In this document: in pieces, positions 48,001 through 59,400 of the stretch
Layout: every line of letters starts with the position of its first letter
How positions within the stretch are numbered: the first letter of the stretch is position 1
Origin: Avena insularis
Lineage: Eukaryota > Streptophyta > Magnoliopsida > Poales > Poaceae
Reading direction: 5' to 3'
DNA length: 64,000 nt
Assembly (NCBI GenBank): GCA_023614405.1
Contig: CM042688.1
Coordinates: 442,236,028 to 442,300,027, forward strand
Translations under genes and position numbers: made by a program
Notes under the pieces: model-generated
What the model was told of the DNA's origin: nothing
The model's input: the letters and a program-made list of their open reading frames with translations, nothing else
Databases searched by the model: none

Positions 48001-50993
48001 AGGGGAAATCGGCCTGCCCGAGCGAGGCCAGTGCGCAGGAGCGTGGGTTCGAATCCGCTAGGCGGGGCCCATGCGTTAGGGTCAGTGGGAGCGCGAAGGG
48101 GTAAGGAGGCCTGGTGGCCATCCGATTAAGTGGAGACGGACGGCTCTCCGCCGTCGTCCCCAGATGATCGGGCGCCGCCGTGCGGAAAACCTAGGTGACG
48201 CGACTCTCTGTAGGGAGCCAAACGAGGGGCGGCACGAGGCGGTTTGACGTCGGTGAGGGGCACGCACGAGGATCCCAACGGTGCCGACCTTCCGGGCTCA
48301 TCGGAGTTGCTCGAGGGGTTGCTGCAGGTAAGCGAAAAGGGCATCATTAGCATCAGGAGGACGAGAGGAGTGCATGAGTGCGACATGCAGAGAGAGAGGA
48401 GGTGAGGAGAGGGAGCTTAACTCGATTTCATGGAGGAGGCCGAAGCTCTCTTCTCTCTCTCTCGAGCAGTACAGAGCAGGGGAGAGGGAGAGGGTGCTCG
48501 GGGGAGGTAAGTGGAGAGGAAAGGGGGCAAATGAGGCGATGGGGAGAGTTGTACTGGCCAGTGGCAATACATACCGAAGGGAGAGGTCCATGGTGGACAT
48601 AGTCTAAGGAGGGTAAAGGGGAGGGGTGCTACTCATTGGTTGGGCCTCAGGGGCGATGGATAGAGTGTGAAGGTGTGCTCTGGGGTCGCGCATAGGGCAG
48701 AAGGGCAGTGTGCAGCAACTGCAAGGGGAGTAAAGAAGTTTACAAGGCAAGACACCCACACGAGGTTAAGCTCTAGTGTCCAAGCACTAGAGGACAAGCT
48801 GCTACAGGGTGATGCTACAGTGCACTTCGACCAGAGGGGTTCATGGTGCTATAGAAGCTTTGATAAGGATTTGAGTTGATTTAGCTCAAGTGTTTTGCTA
48901 GTTTGCCAAGTTTGATCAAAAAGATACTTATGAAGGAATTTTGATAATTTGCATGTGGCAAGGTGGTAATATGGTACTGGTAGGTATATTGAGTCGAGGT
49001 AGCTCTCTAGGATTTGTTTTAGATTTTTCTAAGGATTTAAAGTCCACGTAAGACCATTTATTCAAAAAGTGCAGATGTAGTTTCTAGAAGCTCATTTGAT
49101 ATTTTTACAATGTACAAGGTTGTTTTTTGGTGTGAGATGGTCCCAAATGTGAATACACACTTAGGGGAATTTTCCCAAGATTTATTGGGGCTTAAAAGTA
49201 TTTAAAGCAATTATTGTTCCATTTCTGCCATTTAAGAGAATAGGCAAAAATAAATAATAAAAATCTCAAAAATATTTATTTTTGAGATGGGAATGTAGGG
49301 TATGATATATGGACCTCGATTGAGCAAGAATTTGGAGGAGTGTTTTGGCAAAAACCAACCTTTCCATTGGGGAAGGAGTTTGGAGAATTTGACTATTAAA
49401 GAGATTAATTAGATTTGAAGCTATAATAATTATGGATAATATTTGATAAATCTTGATGATCAAGGTAGATGATGTAGACAAGGTGTAACAAGCATTTGCA
49501 ACCTTGGGATTGGAGAATCCAAGTTGATTTTGGTGAAAACTAGAGATTTAAGGATCTTGGGTAAGATTGTTTTCCTGCCACCAAAACCTTGTTGAATCTT
49601 GGAGCTCAAATCTCCCCTTGGGGCATGGGATATATGGATGGATAGACCAAGTGATGTACATCAACATGGTATATAGGTTTGAGCTTGATATTGCTTGAGT
49701 TCACCAAGAATTGATTTCAAACTTTGAATAAAATAAGCTTGCCAAAGAAGATTATCAACTAGCCTTCAAAACCTTGTGTGTTTACAAAGCACAAAGATCC
49801 ACTTGGAACAAGTGAAGTAGATATTCATAGACCTATATGAGTAGAACACTACCATTCAAAGAGTTGGTACATAGAAGGTTGGATGATGGTGTGAGATTCT
49901 GTCAAAGTAGGCATGTTGACTAGATTTGCAGGAATAGTTATCTTCTTGCCTTTAAAACCATCAAGAACAAGTGGGTTGGAGGATGATCTAACCAATGGAA
50001 ATAGTGGTCCTTGGTAGTCCTTAGGATGGTTAACAAGATGGTGCAAATGAATTTTCAAAGATGCACAAGGGTTGAGAAAAGGAGACATTCAAAAAGGTGA
50101 TGTTGAAACAGATTTCCAGACTTGGCCAAATTTGGCAGATTTAGGGTTTTTGACTAGATTGTGAGACGGGAGGTTTTTGATGGATAGAAAGATACCAAAG
50201 CATCATCAAGGGGATGATGTTGAGGTGTAGATTGAGTAGAGAGGATCCTTGCTTGATATTGGTCTTCATTGACTTGGAAGCTTCTAGAAGGGATATCTTT
50301 AGAATTGATCTGGTTAAGGGTTTTAGATGATCACCTAGTATCTAGAGATTAGATCCTGCTTTGTATTCTTGCTTAGGGTGTGGTTATTTGGAAACCTATT
50401 TATCCTAGTGATGAGCTCCTAGAGTATCTCATACTATCTCCTATGCAGAGAAATCAAGCAGCAGATCAAGGCAATTTATCTTACAAACAAATCAGCTACT
50501 ACTAGGGTTACCATCAAGCTTAGCTTGACGTAAGGATGGGAAATTTTGAAAGGTTGTAGTTTGAGTAAGGTAACAGTTCTTGGTATCCCTACCAAGAGTG
50601 GAATTCAAAAGTTCTATACAAGGTTTTGAGAATTCTAGAGGTAGGAGTAGTTGAAGGTTCTGTCTTGAAAACATAGGGAGATTATATTATATACCTCTGC
50701 ATAGTTTTGTCAATAGAATCTACTAAAATAGTTTTGGTTACATAAGCATCTTGGCTCATGTTTTGAAATGCCAGAACATTTGAGAATATGTAAAATCAGC
50801 CAGGATAGTTTTGTTAAATAGCTTTTGTCAACTAAGGTTGAGCTAAGGAGTAGATCATCTGTGGCACAATCAGAGGCATAAGCATAGACAACAACCAGCA
50901 AATACTACAACACTTAACATGAAAAAGTTTTTGTTCCCCCTGATTTTTGCATTCTGGACAACTATTCAGGGTTGCTGAAATTGGGATGTTACA
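45072..50993 (-). repeat. LTR C, full long LTR in minus orientation
   Basis: Plus-strand ends TGTGGTCCCC and GGGATGTTACA. Promoter/leader-like GC-rich part at about 47950-48650. A minus frame at 48126-48386 starts MSHSCTPLVLLMLM, like LTR A at 4364. No protein function is recognised. Confidence 0.88.
45605..45688 (-). other. Cluster of three short hairpins in LTR C
   Basis: GGTCGT-ccc-ACGACC (45605-45619), GACCA-tcccc-TGGTC (45641-45655) and GACCAT-ccc-ATGGTC (45674-45688). Counterpart of 12579-12661 in LTR A, with paired changes in the outermost hairpin. Confidence 0.7.
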
Positions 50994-52708
50994 GACCTTT
51001 CCCCCTTCAAAGAATCTCGTCCTGAGATTCAGGAGAGTAGGGTTACGGGATTTTTTAGTCGGGTTGATACTAGGTGTCTTACGCGTACTATCTTACGGAC
51101 TCCGTCTTTGAAAGTGGTTACTACATCGATGAAGTTGAGCTTCAGTCTTCCGGGATGCACGGAGAGTTGAGCAAAGTCCAGTCCTGATTGTGAGGGATGA
51201 CCTTCTTTTCCTTCCGGATTATATATCTCGAGGGCTTAGACTGGGCAGACTATCTCGATGCTGAACTTCATGGAGTACTCGTTCGAGGATACAATCTTCA
51301 GCTGGGAATACCTCTGTCTAAGGATTCACAGCTCTTCCTTAGGGTCGTAGCGTATCCTATTTAACGATTTTAGGGTCGGGACTCCTGAGGTTGCTCCTGG
51401 CAGAGGGTTATTCTATTTTGTTGGAAAGACGCAGTCTTTCCCCCTTAAGGTTAAACTAGGGTGACTCGAAGTTAACACAGTCCTTCCTTCTTGGAGTCGT
51501 CAGATGATGTTAGGTGGATATCGCAATCTTCTGCTCGGAGTTGGAACCTTCCGATGACGTCCGCAAACTAGGTGTTATGAGTCTTATATACTACTTTATT
51601 CGTACTTAGCCGATCGGAGTAGTTGGAGTCTCACGTCCTCTAAGCGATTGGAACTGAACGGTTGGCGATCTTGGGGTCCTTCAGTTATGTCTTCAGTTGA
51701 AGGAGCGAAGGGATTTCGTAGAATCTTCAGTTAGTTTCACTTCTGATGTCTCACGGGTTATTGTTTGGTGAGAAGGCGTCATCTGGTGGTCTTTTTGAAG
51801 TATCCTCGGGTAGATAGGTAGTGCTGCCTGGCGGTTAGCGGAAAGTTGTCTTCTTTATGGGTATTGATTGGAGTCTTTGAGTGAGGCCCTATTCTCACAA
51901 ACCTTGGTGGGGGGTGGTTCCCTAACGAAGCCTTATGGAGTTAGCTCTAGGAGAGTTAGCGTTTAACAAGACTTCTTGTTAGATCTTCAGTTAGAGTAGA
52001 GGCATCCAGCTTTAGGGAAACTGTCTTCACTTGAGTTATTAGTGTTTCTTTTGCACGATGGTGGAGTGGACTCGTTGTCTTCACGCTTCCTAATCATCTG
52101 ACTTCGGAGTGGTTCTGACCTTCTAGGGAGGAACTTCCCGTCGGTTTGGGTAGGTTTGACTATAATAGGGAGTCTCCTGAGGTGGTCGGAAGTTCTAATG
52201 TACCGAAGGTCAACGTAGTTAGGTCTTCACTTCTTGTCTTGGTTGACTTATCGGGTGGTTTCCTGTGGATATTGAGGATCCTGCGGTGATCGATGTCCGG
52301 CATCAACGGGATTCTTGCTATAGTAGACTGAGGGTATGCCGTCCTGCTGAGGTGAAATCTTCGAGTTGATTCTGACTTGACGATGTCGAACTCCTGGTTC
52401 TTGCGATGATTTTCCTCTCATATACTCTCGAGGTTATTCTGGGTCTCATTACCGACATATAACACAGGGGTTTCCTGAGTTACTAGGTGGGTTATCGCTG
52501 CTCGAGTCACATCTTTAGGGAGGTCAAAGCAAACCAGAGCATACCAACCAGGCGAACAGAGCGAGGGGATCGCAATGTCTTCGGCAAACAACATACATCA
52601 AGCAACACAGGATGCATTTAGGCAAACAAACACGGTCAACGCTAGGGACTAAGGAGTTAACTACTCGCGATGTAGGGGAATCCTATTCTTAGGACTATTG
52701 TCCCTAGA
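50994..52708 (-). other. Internal remnant of Gypsy-like element
   Basis: At the LTR side the minus strand reads a sequence that can encode SQDEIL, a typical end of a plant Gypsy polyprotein region just before the polypurine tract. Farther in, an open minus-strand stretch of about 85 codons (roughly 52415-52160) has no recognisable motif. I see no reverse transcriptase or integrase signature. Mostly decayed or non-coding. Confidence 0.55.
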
Positions 52709-52846
52709 TATCTGTGGCACATTCAGAGGCATAAGCACAGACAACAACTAGCAAACACTGCAACACTTAACAAGAAAAAGTTTTTGTTCCCCCTGATTTT
52801 TGCATTCTGGACAACTATTCAGGGTTGCTGCAATTGGGATGTTACA
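52709..52846 (-). repeat. Truncated 5' LTR of the Gypsy-like element
   Basis: 138 bp matching 50856-50993 (both contain TCTGTGGCACA and GGGGGAACAAAAACTTTTT on the minus strand). The rest of this LTR is missing. Confidence 0.9.
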
Positions 52847-53480
52847 CCCCCCCCTGCACGGGGCCCACTAGGGTGGCCGGCGGCCTCCCCTCCCCCCTCC
52901 TCTACTTTAGTCCCACCCCAGGACTTTGAGGGAGGTAGTACCTCCCCTCCCCTATATATAGTGGGGGTATTTGGCAAAATAAAATACACCAATAATCAAT
53001 AAAGGTCTTCTCACTTTTGGGAGGACCTGTAATTGATATTTTCTCTCTCCCCCTCTCTCTCACGTGACCGTGATCCCAAGTCTGGACTGCACGAACAAGA
53101 GACATCTTCACCGTGGAGTGCCGTCGTGCTGCGGGATTCGGATCCGGGAGCTCTACTTCCACAACTGCTGCTGGATCGGGGAAGCGGGAGTCATCGTCAG
53201 GCACCGGACGTGTGTAACTCCCCGCGAGGTTTCGCACTTGAGGCACTCAAGTTGTTGGAGCCAAAGGAGCGCAAGGACTTCATCACGACCTTGAGGTCGG
53301 CTTCGGCTCGTCTACATCAACCAGGCTCTCCTGAGCATTGACAACGCTTTTCGCTCTTCAAGGGTAAGTTCACGAAAAGCTGCTCCCGTTACTATATTAC
53401 TAATAGATAGGTCTTGGCAGCTTCAAGGGTTCAGGGGCGTAGGGTAAAATTTTATTGTTTTCATGCGTGGAAGCCCTACA

Positions 53481-56400
53481 CATGGATCCACCATACTCAT
53501 TTCATGTGTGTTCTTTTCCTAAACTATAACCAGATTCATTGCATGTGTCTTATTTTCCTAGACCACCACTAGAGTCATTGCATGTGTGTTCCTTTCCTAA
53601 ACCACATGGATCCACCAGAATCATTGCATGTGTGTTCTTTTCCAAAACCACATGGATCCACTAGAGTCATTTCATGTGTGTTATTTTCATAAACTACCAC
53701 CAGAGTAATTCCATGTGTCTTCTTTTCCTAAACCACCACTAGAGTCATTGCATGTGTGTTCCTTTCCTAAACCACATGCATCCACCAGAGTCTTTGCAAC
53801 TGTGTTCCTCTTAAAAACCACATGGATCCACCAGAGTCATTGCATGTGTCTTCCTTTCCTAAACCACCATCAGAGTCATTGCATGGGTGTTCCTTTCCTA
53901 AACCACCATCAGAGTCATTGCATGTGTGTTCCTTTCCTAAACCACATGGATCCACCAGAGTGGTTGCATGTGTGTTCCTTTCCTAAACCACATGGATCCA
54001 CCAGAGTCATTTCATGTGTGTTCTTTTCCTAAACCACATGGATCCACTAGAGTCATTTCATGTGTGTTCTTTTTCTAAACCACATGGATCCACTAGAGTC
54101 ATTTCATGTGTGTTATTTTCCTAAACCACCACCAGATTCATTGCATGTGTGTTCGTTTCCTAAACCACCACTAGAGTCATTGCATGTGTGTTCTTTTCCT
54201 AAACCACATGGATCCACCAGAGTCATTTCATGTGTGTTCTTTTCATAAACCATCACCAGAGTCATTGCATGTGTTTTATTTTCCTTAACCACCACTAGAG
54301 TCATTGCATGTGTGTTCCTTTCCTAAACAGCATGGATCCACTAGAGTCATTGCATGTGTGTTTCTTTCCTAAACCACATGGATCCGCCAGAGTCATTGCA
54401 TGTGTCTTCCTTTCCTAAACCACCATCAGAGTCATTGCACGTGTGTTACTTTCCTAAACAACATGGATCCATTAGATTCATTGCATGTGTGTTCCTTTCC
54501 TAAACCTCATGGATCCCCCAGAGTCATTGCATGTGTGTTCGTTTCCTAAACCACATTGATCCACTACTGTCATTGCAAGTGTATTCTTTTCCTAACCCAC
54601 ATGGATCCACCTGAGTCATTACATGTGTGTTCCTTTCCTAAACCACCACCAGAGTCATTACATGTGTGTTATTTTCCTAAACCACATGGATCCAGTAGTG
54701 CCATTGCATGTGTGTTATTTTTCTAAACCACATGGATCCACCTGAGTCATTGCATGTGTGTTCCTATCCTAATCCACATGGATCAACCAGATTCATTGCA
54801 TGTGTGTTCCTTTCCTAAACCACCACTAGAGTCATTGCATGTGTGTTATATTCCTAAACCACATGGATCCACCATAGTCATTGCTTGTGTGTTCCTTTAC
54901 TAAACCACATCCAGAATCATTTGATGTGTCTTCATTTCCTAAACTACCACCAGAGTCATTGCATGTGTTTTCTTTTCCTAAACCACATGGATCCACCATA
55001 CTCATTGCATGTATGTTCTTTTCCTAAACTACAACCAGAGTCATTGCACGTGTCTTATTTTCCTAAACCACCACTAGACTCATTGCATTGTGTTCCTTTC
55101 CTAAACCACATGGATCCACCAGTGTCATTGCAAGTGTATTCGTTTCCTAAACCACATGGATCCACCAGAGTCATTACATGTGTGTTCCTTTCCTAAACCA
55201 CCACCATAGTCATTTCATGTGTGTTCTTTTCCTAAACCACATGGATCCACTAGTGTCATTGCATGTGTGTTATTTTCCTAAATCAAATGCATCCACTAGA
55301 GTCATTGCATGTGTGTTCCTTTCCTAAACCACAAGGATCCACCAGAGTCATTGCATGTGTGTTGCTTTCCAAAACCACCACCAGAGTCATTGCATGTGTG
55401 TTCCTTTACTAAACCATATTGATCCACCACAGTAATTGCATGTGTGTTCTTTCCTAAACCAGATGGATCCACTAGAGTCATTGCATGTGTTTTCTTTTCC
55501 TAAACCACCACTGGAGTCATTGCATTGCGTTCCTTTCCTAAACCACATGGATCCACCAGAGTCATTGCATGTGTGTTCCTTTCCAAAACCACATGGATCC
55601 ACTAGAGTCATTGCATTTGTGTTACTTTACTAAACCACATAGATCCGCTAGAGTCATTTCATGTTTGTTCTTTTCCGAAACCCCGTTGGATCCACTAGAT
55701 CAATTCATGTGTGTTCCTTCCTAAACCACCACTAGAGTCATTGCATATGTGTTCTTTTCCTAAACCACATGGATCTACCAGAGTCATTTCATGTGTGTTC
55801 TTTTCTTAAACCATGACCAGAGTCATTGCATGTGTCTTCTTTTCCTAAACCACCACTAGAGTCATTGCATTGTGTTCCTTTCCTAAACCACATGGATCCA
55901 CCAGTGTCATTGCAAGTGTATTCGTTTCCTAAACCACATGGATCCACCAGAGTCATTACATGTGTGTTCCTTTCCTAAACCGACACCATAGTCATTTCAT
56001 GTGTGTTCTTTTCCTAAACCACATGGATCCACTAGTGTTATTGCATGTGTGTTATTTTCGTAAACCACATGGATCCACCAGAGTCATTGCATGTGTGTTC
56101 CTTTAATAATCCACATGGATCCACCAGAGTCATTCCATGTTTGTTCCTTTCCTAAACTAGCACTAGAGTCATTGCATGTGTGTTCTTTTCCTAAACCACA
56201 TGGATCCACCATAGTCATTGCATGTGTGTTCCTTTCCTAAACCGCATCCAGAGTCATTGCATGTGTCTTCATTTCCTAAACCACCACCAGAATCATTGCA
56301 TGTGTCTTCTTTTCCTAAACCACATTGATCCACCATACTCATTTCATGTGTCTTCTATTCCTAAACCACCACCACAGTAATTGCATGTGTCTTATTTTCC

Positions 56401-59400
56401 TAAACCTCCACTAGAGTAATTGCATGTGTGTTCCTTTCATAAACCACATGGATCCACTAGAGTCATTGCATTTGTGTTACTTTACTAAACCACATAGATC
56501 CGCTAGAGTCATTTCATGTGTGTTCTTTTCCTAAACCTCGTTGGATCCACTAGATCAATTCATGTGTGTTCTTTTCCTAAACCACCACTAGAGTCATTGC
56601 ATATGTGTTCTTTTCCTAAACCACATGGATCCACCAGAGTCATTTCATGTGTGTTCTTTTCCTAAACCATGACTAGAGTCATTCCATGTGTCTTCTTTTC
56701 CTAAACCACCACTAGAGTCATTGCATGTGTGTTCCTTTCCTAAACCACATGGATCCACTAGAGTCTTTGAAAGTGTGTTCCTTTTAAAAACCACATGGAT
56801 CCACCAGAGTCATTGCATGTGTCTTCCTTTCCTAAACCACCATCAGAGTCATTGCATGGGTGTTCCTTTCCTAAACCACCATCAGAGTCATTGCATGTGT
56901 GTTCCTTTCCTAAACCACATGGATCCACCAGAGTTGTTGCATGTGTGTTCCTTTCCTAAACCACATGGGTCCACCAGAGTCATTTCATGTGTGTTCCTTT
57001 CCTAAACCACCACTAGAGTCATTGCATATGTGTTATATTCCTAAACCACATGGATCCACCATAGTCATTGCTTGTGTGTTCCTTTACTAAACCACATCCA
57101 GAGTCATTGCATGTGTCTTCATTTCCTAAACCACCACCAGAGTCATTGCATGTGTGTTCTTTTCCTAAACCACATGGATCCACCATACTCATTGCATGTA
57201 TGTTCTTTTCCTAAACTACAACTAGAGTCATTCCACGTGTCTTATTTTCCTAAACCACCATTAGAGTCATTGAATTGTGTTCCTTTCCTAAACCACATGG
57301 ATCCATCAGTGTCATTGCAAGTGTATTCGTTTCCTAAACCACATGGATCCACCAGATTCATTATATGTGTGTTCCTTTCCTAAACCACCACCATAGTCAT
57401 TTCATGTGTGTTGTTTTCCTAAACCACATGGATCCACTAGTGTCATTGCATGTGTGTTCTTTTCCTAAACCAAATGCATCCACTAGAGTCATTGCATGTG
57501 TGTTCCTTTCCTAAACCACATGGATCCACCAGAGTCATTGCATGTGTGTTGCTTTCCAAAACCACCACCAGAGTCATTGCATGTGTGTTACTTTACTAAA
57601 CCACATTGATCCACCATAGTAATTGCATGTGTGTTCTTTCCTAAACCAGATGGATCCACTAGAGTCATTGCATGTGTTTTCTTTTCCTAAACCACCACTG
57701 TGTCATTGCATTGCGTTCCTTTCCTAAACCACATGGATCCACCAGAGTCATTGCATGTGTGTTCCTTTCCAAAACCACATGGATCCACTAGAGTCATTGC
57801 ATTTGTGTTACTTTACTAAACCACATAGATCCGCTAGAGTCATTTCATGTGTGTTCTTTTCCTAAACTTCGTTGGATCCACTAGATCAATTCATGTGTGT
57901 TCTTTTCCTAAACCACCACTAGAGTCATTGCATATGTGTTCTTTTCCTAAACCACATGGATCCACCAGAGTCATTTCATGTGTGTTCTTTTCCTAAACCA
58001 TGACCAGAGTCATTGCATGTGTCTTCTTTTCCTAAACCACCACTAGAGTCATTGCATTGTGTTCCTTTCCTAAACCACATGGATCCACCAGTGTCATTGC
58101 AAGTGTATTCGTTTCCTAAACCACATGGATCCACCAGAGTCATTACATGTGTGTTCCTTTCCTAAACCACCACCATAGTCATTTCATGTGTGTTCTTTTC
58201 CTAAACCACATGGATCCACTAGTGTTATTGCATGTGTGTTATTTTCGTAAACCACATGGATCCACCAGAGTCATTGCATGTGTGTTCCTTTAATAATCCA
58301 CATGGATCCACCAGAGTCATTGCATGTTTGTTCCTTTCATAAACCAGCACTAGAGTCATTGCATGTGTGTTCTTTTCCTAAACCACATGGATCCACCATA
58401 GTCATTGCATGTGTGTTCCTTTCCTAAACCGCATCCAGAGTCATTGCATGTGTCTTCATTTCCTAAACCACCACCAGAATCATTGCATGTGTATACTTTT
58501 CCTAAACCACATTGATCCACCATACTCATTTCATGTGTCTTCTTTTCCTAAACCACCACCACAGTAATTGCATGTGTCTTATTTTCCTAAACCTCCACTA
58601 GAGTAATTGCATGTGTGTTCCTTTTGTAAACCACATGGATCCACTAGAGTCATTGCATTTGTGTTACTTCCCAAAACCACATGGATCCGCTAGAGTCATT
58701 TCATGTGTGTTGTTTTCCTAAACCTCGTTGGATCCACTAGATCAATTCATGTGTGTTCTTTTCCTAAACCACCACTAGAGTCATTGCATATGTCTTCTTT
58801 TCCTAAACCACATGGATCCACCAGAGTCATTTCATGTGTGTTCTTTTCCTAAACCATGACTAGAGTCATTCCATGTGTCTTGTTTTCGTAAACCACCACT
58901 AGAGTCATTGCATGTGTGTTCCTTTCCTAAACCAAATGGATCCACTAGAGTCTTTGAAAGTGTGTTCCTTTTAAAAACCACATGGATCCACCAGAGTCAT
59001 TGCATGTGTCTTCCTTTCCTAAACCACCATCAGAGTCATTGCATGGGTGTTCCTTTCCTAAACCACCATCAAAGTCATTGCATGTGTGTTCCTTTCCTAA
59101 ACCACATGGATCCACCAGAGTTGTTGCATGTGTGTTCCTTTCCTAAACCACATGGATCCACCAGAGTCATTTCATGTGTGTTCCTTTCCTAAACCACCAC
59201 TAGAGTCATTGCATGTGTGTTATATTCCTAAACCACATGGATCCACCATGGTCATTGCTTGTGTGTTCCTTTACTAAACCACATCCAGAGTCATTGCATG
59301 TGTCTTCATTTCCTAAACCACCACCAGAGTCATTGCATGTGTGTTCTTTTCCTAAACCACATGGATCCACCATACTCATTGCATGTATGTTCTTTTCCTA

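Larger units (their letters stand above)
45072..52846 (-). mobile_element. Gypsy-like retrotransposon with ~6-kb LTR, minus strand, deleted
   Basis: In its own sense: 138 bp of 5' LTR (52846-52709), a 1.7-kb internal remnant (52708-50994), polypurine tract (GAAGGGGGAAAGG near 51008-50996), and a full 3' LTR (50993-45072, 5922 bp). It inserted into a C-run of the Copia LTR; flanks CCCTA and CCCCC match only partly, and the C-run hides the exact duplication. The LTR is the same family as solo LTRs A and B. Confidence 0.87.
38176..53480 (+). mobile_element. Copia retrotransposon, BARE/Angela-like, gag only
   Basis: Truncated 5' LTR (38176-39385), iMet primer site (39387-39398), gag (40483-41181), long AT-rich internal region without pol, polypurine tract CAAGTGGGAGAC (43899-43910), 3' LTR from 43911 (TATTGGAAATATGCCCTAGAG-like start) to 53480 (CCCTACA). 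A Gypsy-like element splits the 3' LTR (45072-52846). The missing first ~550 bp of the 5' LTR means no left TSD can be seen. The LTR start and polypurine tract resemble the Triticeae BARE/Angela/WIS group; exact family not determined. Confidence 0.9.
43911..53480 (+). repeat. 3' LTR of Copia element, split by Gypsy-like insertion
   Basis: Parts 43911-45071 and 52847-53480 form one LTR of about 1.8 kb. The start is TATTGG where the family has TGTTGG. TATA box at 52953-52960. The right end CCCTACA abuts the minisatellite (CATGGATCC). Confidence 0.88.
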
